From positions 1 through 6,845 of the forward strand of contig VBOK01000119.1 of NCBI GenBank assembly GCA_005877565.1: 6,845 bases of DNA. The letters run 5' to 3'. Shown here one piece after another: positions 1 through 6,264 of the stretch. Source of the DNA: Nitrospirota bacterium (lineage in GTDB: Bacteria > Nitrospirota > Nitrospiria > Nitrospirales > NS-4). The notes under the pieces were generated by a model that did no database searches, had not been told where the DNA came from, and saw only the letters and a list, made by a program, of their open reading frames with translations. Made by a program: the position numbers and the translations under genes. Numbering within the stretch: the stretch's first letter is position 1; each line of letters opens with the position of its first letter.

Positions 1-2918
1 GCGTAGATGTAGTCGCCGTCGTTGATCCCCCGGTCCTTCGCCGCCTGCGGGTTCACGTGCATCTGGTGCTCGCCGATCCCCGGCGTCCGCTTGTCCATCC
101 GGTAGGCGTCGCCGAAGTTGGACTCATACATCTGAATCCAGTCGTTGACCGACCACTGGCTGTGCACCCGGTGCCGGGTCTTCGGGGTGATGCAGTAGAA
201 CTGGTACCCCTTCTCCCACAACGGGTTCACGTGCCGCTTGGCCTCGTTCCACGGCAGCTTGGTGTTGCGCACGTGCCGGTCGTCGTGGTGCATGGCCGTG
301 ATGGGAATGCCGTAGTCATCCGGCCGCACGAACGGGTTCGTGCTGATGATGACGTTCGGCAGGTACGGCGTGCCCTCGGGGTCTTCCCGGGACACGATGA
401 AGTTCTCGCCGTACTCGATCGCCTCGGGCAGCATGCAGTAGTTCTCGAACCGCCCGGTGCGCGTCCACATCGGCTTGGACTCGTTGACCTGCTCCCAGAA
501 CGGCACGCGCGGGTAGGTCCGCACCATCATGAACCAGCCCTTCTCGGATTGCGTCACGGTCTTCGCGTTGTAGCCGTAACACGGACTGGCAGCATCGAAG
601 ACACGCTGCAGGTACACGTCCACTTTGTTCTCGATGACGTACTTCCAGAGGTCCGTGAACCGCTTCTCCCCGGTCATCTCCTGCCACTTCTGTGCCACGA
701 GCACATAGCAGTCCAGGTCGTTGCGGGTGTCGTACAGCGGCCGGATCCCGCCCTTCCATACCTGCACCCAGGGATTGGAGCACGAATTCACCAACTCCAC
801 ATACGTGAACTCCATCCAGGAATTGATGGCAAAGGCGACGTCCGCATAGTTCACCCCGGACGTCATCTCCAGGTCCTGGACCACGATGCACTCGGTGTTC
901 GGGTCCACATTCTTGACCATGTCGTAGTGGTACTTCGCGTTGTTGAGCAGGTTCACGTTGACCGTCCACAAAAACTTCGTCGGACCCGGCATGTGGGTCT
1001 TGCCCGTGAAGACCTTGCGCCCGTACTTCGGCGTGTTCACGATCAGCGCGCGGTCCCCGTGGTTCCAGTAGGCCGGTTCCTCGCCGTACGCGTAGTACTT
1101 GGTCACGATCTCCTTGCCGTGCGCATTGGGTTCCAGATTCAAGTTGAACGCGTCTTCCGCGCCCCAGGCCCCGATGCCCGCCCCGGACCACGGCGTGCCC
1201 TGGCAAGCGCCGGTCTTATAGTTTCCGGACCAGCTGTGCGCCCCGGCCCCGAACTTGCCCTGGTTGCCGGTAACGATCGTGATCATCGCCGCCCCGCGCG
1301 CGTTCGCCGTCATGTTGAACCAATGGTTCACGCCTTCCCCGTTGTGAATCTGCATGGGTTTGACCGTCCCGCAATCGCGCGCCCAGCGCACGATCAGGTC
1401 CTTCGGCGACTGGCAGATTGCGTGCGTCGTATCCAGGTCGAAGTCCTGCACGTGGATCTTGTACATCTGGAACACCGGCATCACGTCCACTTCCTTGCCG
1501 TCCACCAGCTTCACCCGGTACGTGCCTTCCAGCGCCGGATCAATCCCGGTCTTTACCATGTTCACGCCGACCATTTCACGGTGCATCGGGACCGCCTGGT
1601 TCTTCGCCGTGTCCCACACCATGAAGTCGCCCAGCCGCTCCCGGTATTCCGGCTTGATCGCCTGGACATACTTCGAGTAGCCGTGCGTCAGGTCGAACAA
1701 CTGGTAGCCCTTGATCACATCATGCGGATCCAGGTACTGCAGCGTGTCGGTCCGGATCAGGATCGGCATGTCCGTGTACTGCTTGCAGAAGTCCGCATCG
1801 TACTGGTTCTCGTCCATCAGGATCTTGGTCACCCCCAGGAAGAGCGCGCAGTCGCCGGCCGGCCGGATGGGAATCCAGTAGTCGGCCTTCGTCGCGGGCG
1901 GGCTGTACTCCGGCACAATCGTCACCAACCGGCCGCCGCGCTCCATGCACTCGATGAACCAGTGCGCTTCCGGCATCTTCATCTCGACGAAGTTCTTGCC
2001 CCAGCTCACGTGCAGCTTGCAGAAGCGCATGTCGGGATGGTCGTCGTCCGACTGCTGCACGCCGGCCCAGAACGGGTGCGCGGGGTTCTGGTCGCCGTGC
2101 CACGTGTAGCTCGACCACGTCCGCCCGCCCACCGCCTTGTCCGGCCCCACCTTGCGGATGTAGGCGTCGAGATGGGCCAGGTTGGAATTGGCCATCCGGC
2201 CGAACCCGATCTTGCCGATCTGGCCCAGGGCCGCCATGCCCGGCCGATATTTGAAGGTCCGCACGCCGGAGCCCTTCATTGTTTCGATCATCTCCGGCGG
2301 GTATCCCTGCTCGCGCAGGCGCCGCGCGCCCGCCTCGCCCGAGTACCGTTCCGCGATCTTCATCTGCGCCTTGGCCAGATACGTGCCGGCCGTGTCCCAG
2401 GACACGCGCAGCATGTCGTCCTCGCCGCGGCTGGTGTACCGATACTTGGCCTTGACCTCCGGGGTCAGTTCCGGGCAGCCATCATCCACCCAGGCCTTCC
2501 ACCCTTTTCGGATCATCGGGCCCTTCAGCCGATACGGCCCGTACACCCGCCGGTGGAACGTGTACCCCTTCAGGCACATCCGAGGGTTCCACGCAAACGT
2601 GCCGCGGTTGCCGTACAGGTCCTCATAGGTCTGGTGGTCGTAGTTCTGCTCCACCCGCATCACGACGCCGTTACGCACGAACGCGCGCACCCGGCACTGG
2701 TGCGTGTCGTTGGGTGAGCAGCAATAAGTAAACGACGAATCGTAGCGGTACTGGTCGTGATAGACGCGCTCCCACGACCGGTCTGGGTACTCGCCGAGGG
2801 GATTGCCCACCTCGACGACCGGCTGCAGCGCGGTCAAGGCCAGGGCCTTATCCGCAATCGCGAGCGCCGCGACGGTGCCCGCGCTTGCTTTCATGAATTG
2901 CCGTCTGGTTAAGAACAT
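1..2918 (-). CDS. nxrA: Nitrite oxidoreductase alpha subunit (NxrA), 3' end beyond the window
   Basis: This is the catalytic subunit of nitrite oxidoreductase, a type II DMSO-reductase-family enzyme that oxidises nitrite to nitrate at a Mo-bis-MGD centre. The ATG at 2918 follows a strong AAGGAGG (2925-2931) with a 6-nt spacer. The frame stays open to base 1, giving about 972 codons; the family runs to roughly 1,140-1,150 residues, so some 170 C-terminal residues are missing. Residues 4-10 read TRRQFMK, a twin-arginine export motif, followed by an Ala-rich segment with a plausible cleavage site after ALA (25-27), so the protein is probably periplasmic. Candidate FS0 cluster ligands are C67, D71, C75 and C115 (C66 adjacent). 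The segment YTWHGDQNPAHP (271-282) lines up with NarG around its Mo-ligand Asp, making D276 the likely Mo ligand. NxrB would be expected just past the left edge. An alternative such as NarG is less likely, because the overall sequence has the Nitrospira NxrA character. No frameshift is seen. Confidence 0.95.
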   Translation of the reverse strand, partial: MFLTRRQFMKASAGTVAALAIADKALALTALQPVVEVGNPLGEYPDRSWERVYHDQYRYDSSFTYCCSPNDTHQCRVRAFVRNGVVMRVEQNYDHQTYEDLYGNRGTFAWNPRMCLKGYTFHRRVYGPYRLKGPMIRKGWKAWVDDGCPELTPEVKAKYRYTSRGEDDMLRVSWDTAGTYLAKAQMKIAERYSGEAGARRLREQGYPPEMIETMKGSGVRTFKYRPGMAALGQIGKIGFGRMANSNLAHLDAYIRKVGPDKAVGGRTWSSYTWHGDQNPAHPFWAGVQQSDDDHPDMRFCKLHVSWGKNFVEMKMPEAHWFIECMERGGRLVTIVPEYSPPATKADYWIPIRPAGDCALFLGVTKILMDENQYDADFCKQYTDMPILIRTDTLQYLDPHDVIKGYQLFDLTHGYSKYVQAIKPEYRERLGDFMVWDTAKNQAVPMHREMVGVNMVKTGIDPALEGTYRVKLVDGKEVDVMPVFQMYKIHVQDFDLDTTHAICQSPKDLIVRWARDCGTVKPMQIHNGEGVNHWFNMTANARGAAMITIVTGNQGKFGAGAHSWSGNYKTGACQGTPWSGAGIGAWGAEDAFNLNLEPNAHGKEIVTKYYAYGEEPAYWNHGDRALIVNTPKYGRKVFTGKTHMPGPTKFLWTVNVNLLNNAKYHYDMVKNVDPNTECIVVQDLEMTSGVNYADVAFAINSWMEFTYVELVNSCSNPWVQVWKGGIRPLYDTRNDLDCYVLVAQKWQEMTGEKRFTDLWKYVIENKVDVYLQRVFDAASPCYGYNAKTVTQSEKGWFMMVRTYPRVPFWEQVNESKPMWTRTGRFENYCMLPEAIEYGENFIVSREDPEGTPYLPNVIISTNPFVRPDDYGIPITAMHHDDRHVRNTKLPWNEAKRHVNPLWEKGYQFYCITPKTRHRVHSQWSVNDWIQMYESNFGDAYRMDKRTPGIGEHQMHVNPQAAKDRGINDGDYIY

Positions 2919-2924
2919 CGCTGA

Positions 2925-2931
2925 CCTCCTT
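2925..2931 (-). promoter_or_regulatory. Strong ribosome binding site of nxrA
   Basis: The minus strand reads AAGGAGG followed by TCAGCG and ATG. This near-perfect Shine-Dalgarno with a 6-nt spacer fixes the nxrA start at 2918 and suggests high translation, as expected for the main respiratory enzyme of a nitrite oxidiser. Confidence 0.85.
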
Positions 2932-2958
2932 GACTGACTTCTATCTCAGATGACTGAC
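2931..2958. repeat. Tandem 8-bp direct repeat in the nxrA leader
   Basis: TGACTGAC occurs at 2931-2938 and again at 2951-2958, exactly 20 bp apart, or about two helical turns. The pair lies just upstream of the nxrA Shine-Dalgarno and the first copy abuts it. Such spacing suits a dimeric DNA-binding protein on one face of the helix, but the position inside the probable 5' leader could equally mean an RNA-level role, or chance. Confidence 0.45.
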
Positions 2959-2959
2959 C

Positions 2960-2990
2960 CGGAATGGGCCACCTCATACGGGACATTCCG
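2960..2990 (-). promoter_or_regulatory. Inverted repeat (hairpin) in the nxrA leader
   Basis: CGGAATG (2960-2966) and CATTCCG (2984-2990) are perfect 7-bp arms around a 17-nt centre that itself offers a short GG/CC pairing. On the nxrA-sense strand this can fold into a hairpin 42-72 nt before the start codon. It has no T-tract and so is not a normal intrinsic terminator. It may be an mRNA-stabilising 5' stem or a protein operator. Confidence 0.5.
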
Positions 2991-3037
2991 AGCCTTCCCC
3001 ACACACGATGAGATCTCTCACCCCCTTTCTCCGCTTT

Positions 3038-3083
3038 CTGACTTTGAGCATCCTCCACCTTTATGCTTATTGGAAAAAGTCAG
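3038..3083 (-). promoter_or_regulatory. Nested inverted repeat upstream of nxrA
   Basis: The outer arms CTGACTTT (3038-3045) and AAAGTCAG (3076-3083) are perfect 8-bp complements. Inside them, AGCAT (3047-3051) pairs with ATGCT (3063-3067). The result is a two-tier stem with an asymmetric bulge (1 nt against 8 nt) and an 11-nt loop. On the nxrA-sense strand the loop reads AAAGGTGGAGG, a purine-rich, Shine-Dalgarno-like sequence with no reading frame attached. The element sits 120-165 bp upstream of the nxrA ATG. It could be a leader RNA structure or an operator. Confidence 0.5.
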
Positions 3084-3130
3084 GTATCCCCAAAGAGGAT
3101 GATTTTGAGTGGCGTCTGTGGTTGTAGATT

Positions 3131-3144
3131 ACCTAAATGAGTTA
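3131..3144. promoter_or_regulatory. Shared intergenic motif, copy upstream of nxrA
   Basis: The plus strand reads ACCTAAATGAGTTA; the minus strand reads TAACTCATTTAGGT. It differs at 2 of 14 positions from the copy at 4047-4060, and a 9-bp core (CCTAAATGA) recurs at 6272-6280. This copy contains the inverted repeat CTAA-N5-TTAG, and its left end, TACCTAA, resembles the NarL heptamer consensus TACYYMT at 6 of 7 positions. It lies about 210 bp upstream of nxrA and could be an operator for the NarL-type regulators encoded next door. Confidence 0.5.
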
Positions 3145-3246
3145 GAAAAATGGTTGTTTACGGGGAGAAGTGGCACTAGAGCAACGAAATGGTAACGTGA
3201 CGGTGCAAGAAAAAGCTTCCGCGATCCTCGGATGAATTAGGTCGAA

Positions 3247-3264
3247 CGCTCTGGTCTTAGAGCG
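3247..3264 (-). terminator. Candidate hairpin terminator after the second response regulator
   Basis: CGCTCT (3247-3252) and AGAGCG (3259-3264) form a perfect 6-bp stem with a 6-nt loop, about 33 nt past the stop of the regulator gene. What follows on the minus strand has only scattered T residues, so it is weak as an intrinsic terminator. It may serve as a 3' stability stem instead. A 9-bp direct repeat (AATGTCGTT at 3272-3280 and 3290-3298) lies between it and the stop codon. Confidence 0.4.
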
Positions 3265-3296
3265 AGAGGGGAATGTCGTTGTCGCTGAAAATGTCG

Positions 3297-3974
3297 TTAG
3301 CTTGCGCGCCGCCCTGTGAGGAAAAAGACGACGGCTTCGAGCCGACTGGAAACGCCAATCTTGCGGAAGATGTGCTGGAGGTGTGCTTTGATCGTATCGC
3401 TGGAGAGACAGAGTTGCTCTGCCATCTCTTTGTTGGACCTGCCGAGCACTAAGAGATTGACGATTTCCCGCTCCCGCTGGCTCAAGTTCAGCGTCACACC
3501 GTCCAGTGGCGTGGTGTTCTGGACGCCCGCCGCGCTCCCCTGCAAGCGGGCCAACACCACGGGGTTGAGGTTGGCCAGGTAGGGCGAGGCGATCTCCAGG
3601 CCCTTGTGGGTCGCGCGGATGATCTTTATGAACTCCTCGGGAGTGGCATCCTTGACGATGTACCCGCCCGCGCCCGCCTGGATGCCTTGAATAACGCGGT
3701 CGTCATCGGAGTAGCTCGAGAGGATCAAGACCTTGATGCCCACCAGCGCCTTGACCAGGATCTTCGTCGCGGCAATCCCGTCCAGCTTGGGCATCTCCAC
3801 GTCCATCAGAACCACGTCAGGCCGAAGAGCCTTGGCCAATTCGTAGGTTTCTTGCCCGTCGCTGGCTTCGCCGATCACTTTCAGATCGGACTCATGCTCA
3901 AGGACGATGCGTAGGCTCTGCCTGAACAGACGTTGGTCATCCGCGATGATCAATCGAATGGGCATAGACTGCAA
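3297..3974 (-). CDS. NarL/FixJ-family response regulator, second copy
   Basis: This is a two-component DNA-binding response regulator of about 222-225 residues, the normal length for the NarL/FixJ class. Numbered from the internal ATG, the receiver domain (about 3-120) shows the acidic pair D9-D10, the phospho-acceptor D55 in LMDVEMPKLDG, a Ser at about 83, and K105 in YIVKDATPEE. After a short variable linker, a LuxR-type helix-turn-helix occupies about 157-218 (SQREREIVNLL, then SNKEMAEQLCLSSDTIKAHL). A TTG at 3974 is preceded by GAGGG with a 6-nt spacer, whereas the ATG at 3965 has no well-placed ribosome site, so TTG was chosen. Alignment with the upstream paralog favours the ATG, and the two differ by three residues. 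It is about three-quarters identical to the regulator at 4077-4745 and probably shares its kinase. Its target is unknown; nxrA, directly downstream, is an obvious candidate. Confidence 0.93.
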   Translation of the reverse strand: MQSMPIRLIIADDQRLFRQSLRIVLEHESDLKVIGEASDGQETYELAKALRPDVVLMDVEMPKLDGIAATKILVKALVGIKVLILSSYSDDDRVIQGIQAGAGGYIVKDATPEEFIKIIRATHKGLEIASPYLANLNPVVLARLQGSAAGVQNTTPLDGVTLNLSQREREIVNLLVLGRSNKEMAEQLCLSSDTIKAHLQHIFRKIGVSSRLEAVVFFLTGRRAS

Positions 3975-4000
3975 TTACGTCCCTCAAGCATAAGATGACC

Positions 4001-4061
4001 ATAACCCAAACTGGTGAAAGATAGCGCATCGCTAGAGGGACGACTCACCTAAACGGGTTAT
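4001..4061 (-). promoter_or_regulatory. Multi-tier inverted repeat between the two response regulators
   Basis: The outer arms ATAACCC (4001-4007) and GGGTTAT (4055-4061) enclose a second pair, GGTGA (4013-4017) and TCACC (4045-4049), each separated from the first by 5 nt on both sides. At the centre is a separate 5-bp hairpin, TAGCG-CAT-CGCTA (4022-4034). This symmetry fills most of the 102-bp gap. There is no T-tract on the minus strand. It may be a leader RNA structure tuning expression of the second regulator relative to the first, or a protein-binding palindrome. Confidence 0.5.
4047..4060. promoter_or_regulatory. Shared intergenic motif, copy upstream of the second regulator
   Basis: The plus strand reads ACCTAAACGGGTTA, matching the copy upstream of nxrA at 12 of 14 positions. 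It lies about 73 bp upstream of the regulator start and overlaps the right-hand arms of the multi-tier inverted repeat. It suggests that the second regulator has its own promoter or operator as well as possible read-through from the kinase. Confidence 0.5.
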
Positions 4062-4076
4062 GTGCGGAGAATCAGG

Positions 4077-4745
4077 TTACGATGCCCTGCGTCCGGTGAG
4101 AAGATAGACGACTACCTCGAGTCGGCTGGAGACTCCGACTTTGCGGAAGATGTGCTGGAGGTGTGCTTTGATTGTATCGCCGGAGAGACAGAGCTGATCC
4201 GCCATTTCCTTGTTAGACTTGCCGAGGACCAGCAAATCGACGATTTCCTGTTCCCGCTGAGTCAAGTTCAGCTCCGAGAAGTTCGCAGCAGGAAGCGCCA
4301 GGGCCGCTGTCTTACTTCCACGCAGACGGGCCAGGACAACAGGATGCAGGTTGGCCAGATAGGGAGAAGTGATTTCCACACCCGCATGGGTCGCGCGGAT
4401 AATCTTCACGAACTCCTCAGGGGTAGCATCCTTGACGATGTATCCCACGGCCCCGGCTTGGATCCCGTGAAGGACACGCTCATCGTCGGCATAGGCCGAT
4501 AGCATGAGGATTTTGATGTCCCCTCGTTCCTTCACCAGAAGACGAGTGGCCGCGATGCCGTCCAGCTTGGGCATCTCGACATCCATGAGCACCATATCAG
4601 GCCGCAGAGCCTTCGTCTGCTCGTAGGCCTCCTGGCCATCCCCGGCCTCGCCGACCACTTTCAGGTCGGATTCGTGCTCAAGAACGATGCGCAGACTTTG
4701 TCGGAACAGACGTTGGTCGTCCGCGATCAGCAACCTGATCGACAT
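4077..4745 (-). CDS. NarL/FixJ-family response regulator, first copy
   Basis: This 222-residue response regulator starts at the ATG at 4745, preceded by a G-rich GGGGGGTG ribosome-binding region. The receiver domain has D9-D10, phospho-acceptor D55 in LMDVEMPKLDG and K105 in YIVKDATPEE. The C-terminal LuxR-type helix-turn-helix (about 157-218) includes SNKEMADQLCLSGDTIKAHL. All key phosphotransfer residues are present. The gene overlaps the kinase gene by 68 nt in another frame, which implies translational coupling and makes this the most likely direct partner of the kinase. It is a close paralog of the regulator at 3297-3974. Differences concentrate around residues 72-94 (the beta4-alpha4 region that normally mediates output and dimerisation) and in the linker at about 143-156. 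In many NarL-type proteins phosphorylation exposes the helix-turn-helix, and this is presumed here. The regulated genes cannot be read from the sequence. Confidence 0.95.
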   Translation of the reverse strand: MSIRLLIADDQRLFRQSLRIVLEHESDLKVVGEAGDGQEAYEQTKALRPDMVLMDVEMPKLDGIAATRLLVKERGDIKILMLSAYADDERVLHGIQAGAVGYIVKDATPEEFVKIIRATHAGVEITSPYLANLHPVVLARLRGSKTAALALPAANFSELNLTQREQEIVDLLVLGKSNKEMADQLCLSGDTIKAHLQHIFRKVGVSSRLEVVVYLLTGRRAS

Positions 4746-6237
4746 GAGCACCCCCCGCAGGAATGTCGAACACGAACCGCGCGCCTCCTTCTGATCGGTT
4801 TTCCGCCCAGATAGTGCCCCGATGCGCCGCAATGACGATGCGGCACAAGTAGAGCCCCAGCCCGGTTCCCATCCGCGTGGGCGCCGAGACAGGACGATTG
4901 GGCCCGAACAGGGTATCCATGGTGGCCGGGTCCAGCCCTTTACCCTCATCCTCCACGGCCACGACCGCGCGTCCGACGGCCTCTCCGCCCCGCACCGACA
5001 CGATGATTTGCACATTCCCCCCAGACGGGGAGTTCTTGACCGCGTTGTCGAGGAGATTGACCAGCACCCGATAGAGCCGTCGCTGGTCCCCTGTGATCTC
5101 GGCTGCTGGAGGAGCCTGGATGGCAACGTTCAGCCGACGGTCGGCGATCTCGGGTCTCATCAGATCCACGACCTCACGAACCACTTGGTCCAGCCGGAAC
5201 CGGGAATAGGGCAGGGGGAGCTCACCGTAAGCCTGGCGGTACAAGTCGAGGATGTCCTGCACGATGCCGACGGCCAACCGGGCCCCGTTATGTAAGTCTC
5301 CCACAAGCAGTCGCGCTTCCCCGCTGAGCTGCGAGTCGGTGAAGTACTGCAAGCCCTGCAGGCCTTGCTCGATGCCCACGAGGGGCGTCCGCAGGTCGTG
5401 CGCGATGCTGGTGGCGATCCGAGTCAGTGTAGCGAGTCGTTCTGCCGAGACCAGGCGTCGCTGCATCTCCTCCATGCTCCGGCTCAAGACACCGACTTCG
5501 TCCTGCCGATCGGCATCTGGGAACACCGCGTAGCGGGACTCCCCGATTTCGCGGGCGGCCTTTGCCAAGGAGGCCATCGGCTTTGTGACCGAGCGGGCCA
5601 CGACGATGGCGCCCAGCCCAGTCAACAGGAGAGTTAGCAGGGTGCCTCCGACGATCACGTTCAGGAGCAGGTCACGCTTGCGTTCAGCCACTGCCTGCTG
5701 CGCCTGCTGTATCTTGGTGGCTTCCTCTTCGATCTCCACCAGCAGCGACGAGATGGCGCTCGCCCGGTCGCGCCCCCGGCCGCTCTTGATATAAGACACG
5801 CCCTCTTCCCGCGACCTCTTATGGGCGAGAATCCACTCCTTTTCCTGGATGAGCCGCCTGGTGAAGGACTGGACCTTCACCGCCCGATCGCGCTGAGCCT
5901 GGGTTGGAGAGTCTGGGAGCAGGCTGACAAGCTCGTGGCCTGCCAGATCGATGTCGCCTTTCGACTCATCGTACGGAGTTAAAAACGACCGGTCTCCCGT
6001 AAGCAAATAGCCGCGGAACCCATTCTGTATCGCATTCAGCAGATCCATGTAACGGATCGCCTGGCTCTTGATGTGGATTGAGCGCTTGGCCAGCGCTTCC
6101 ACTTTCTCGAACTCCTGGAACGTCAGCAACGCGAAGGTCGTAACCACGACCAGGAACAAGAAAGGCAAGGAGAAGATCAGGACCAGCTTGCTGGTCAGTG
6201 TCCTGTCGAGAAACCACGTGCGGATGGCATGAAGCAT
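4678..6237 (-). CDS. Membrane sensor histidine kinase with CHASE3-like sensor
   Basis: This is a 519-residue sensor kinase. The ATG at 6237 is preferred because AGAGGT (6246-6251) lies 8 nt upstream; a TTG at 6309 would add 24 residues without a good ribosome site. Layout: membrane segment about 18-39; an extracytoplasmic helical domain of about 150 residues with a CHASE3-like signature (NGFRGYLLTGDRSFLTPY, 72-89); second membrane segment about 192-213; HAMP linker to about 265; HisKA with SIAHDLRTPL and phospho-acceptor H280; and an HATPase domain with N-box NLLDNAVKNSP (394-404), DEGKG (430-434) and GTGLGLYL (457-464). No haem-binding CxxCH or metal-binding cysteines are present, so the signal is unknown. 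The last 22 codons overlap the first response regulator and look like a non-conserved tail beyond the HATPase fold. It probably phosphorylates one or both adjacent regulators, and a link to nitrite oxidation is inferred only from location. Confidence 0.95.
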   Translation of the reverse strand: MLHAIRTWFLDRTLTSKLVLIFSLPFLFLVVVTTFALLTFQEFEKVEALAKRSIHIKSQAIRYMDLLNAIQNGFRGYLLTGDRSFLTPYDESKGDIDLAGHELVSLLPDSPTQAQRDRAVKVQSFTRRLIQEKEWILAHKRSREEGVSYIKSGRGRDRASAISSLLVEIEEEATKIQQAQQAVAERKRDLLLNVIVGGTLLTLLLTGLGAIVVARSVTKPMASLAKAAREIGESRYAVFPDADRQDEVGVLSRSMEEMQRRLVSAERLATLTRIATSIAHDLRTPLVGIEQGLQGLQYFTDSQLSGEARLLVGDLHNGARLAVGIVQDILDLYRQAYGELPLPYSRFRLDQVVREVVDLMRPEIADRRLNVAIQAPPAAEITGDQRRLYRVLVNLLDNAVKNSPSGGNVQIIVSVRGGEAVGRAVVAVEDEGKGLDPATMDTLFGPNRPVSAPTRMGTGLGLYLCRIVIAAHRGTIWAENRSEGGARFVFDIPAGGAHVDQVADRGRPTSVPTKSAHRS

Positions 6238-6245
6238 GCCGCAGT

Positions 6246-6251
6246 ACCTCT
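6246..6251 (-). promoter_or_regulatory. Ribosome binding site deciding the histidine kinase start
   Basis: The minus strand reads AGAGGT followed by 8 nt and ATG at 6237. It supports the shorter 519-residue kinase over the TTG start at 6309, and places the N-terminus a natural distance (17 residues) before the first membrane segment. Confidence 0.7.
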
Positions 6252-6264
6252 GAAAAGATCTGAC

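Larger units (their letters stand above)
2919..3296 (-). promoter_or_regulatory. Non-coding nxrA upstream region
   Basis: This 378-bp gap between the second response regulator and nxrA holds no credible gene. Its 3060-3240 section is clearly AT-richer than the flanking genes, as expected of a promoter region. I see no convincing sigma-70 pair; a weak -10-like TAATCT (minus strand, about 3127-3132) adjoins the shared TTTAGG motif. No sigma-54 GG-N10-GC element was found. A GAGATCTC palindrome lies at 3010-3017. The listed repeats and hairpins occupy much of the gap, suggesting that nxrA has its own regulated promoter and a long leader. Confidence 0.6.

Noticed and set aside
316..1206. A 296-codon minus-strand open frame
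   Set aside because: It is an out-of-frame reading of nxrA, with Arg/Gly-rich low-complexity content and no domain.
57..2717. An 886-codon open frame on the plus strand
   Set aside because: It lies exactly antisense to nxrA. Its product is a His/Val/Arg/Pro-rich sequence without recognisable domains, as expected from the complement of GC-rich codons with strong third-position bias. The opposite strand gives a clear NxrA with a Tat leader, Mo ligand and ribosome site.
3100..3240. Sigma-54 promoter upstream of nxrA
   Set aside because: TGGCAC on the plus strand (3171-3176) has no correctly spaced TTGC, and the minus-strand TTGC sites lack a GG 10 bp upstream.
3316..3914. Plus-strand open frames opposite the second regulator
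   Set aside because: They are antisense shadows; similar shadows occur opposite the first regulator because the two genes are duplicated.
4746..5126. N-terminal extension of the first response regulator to 349 residues
   Set aside because: The extra 127 residues are an out-of-frame reading of the kinase HATPase region. The receiver domain begins at the ATG at 4745, as in the paralog.
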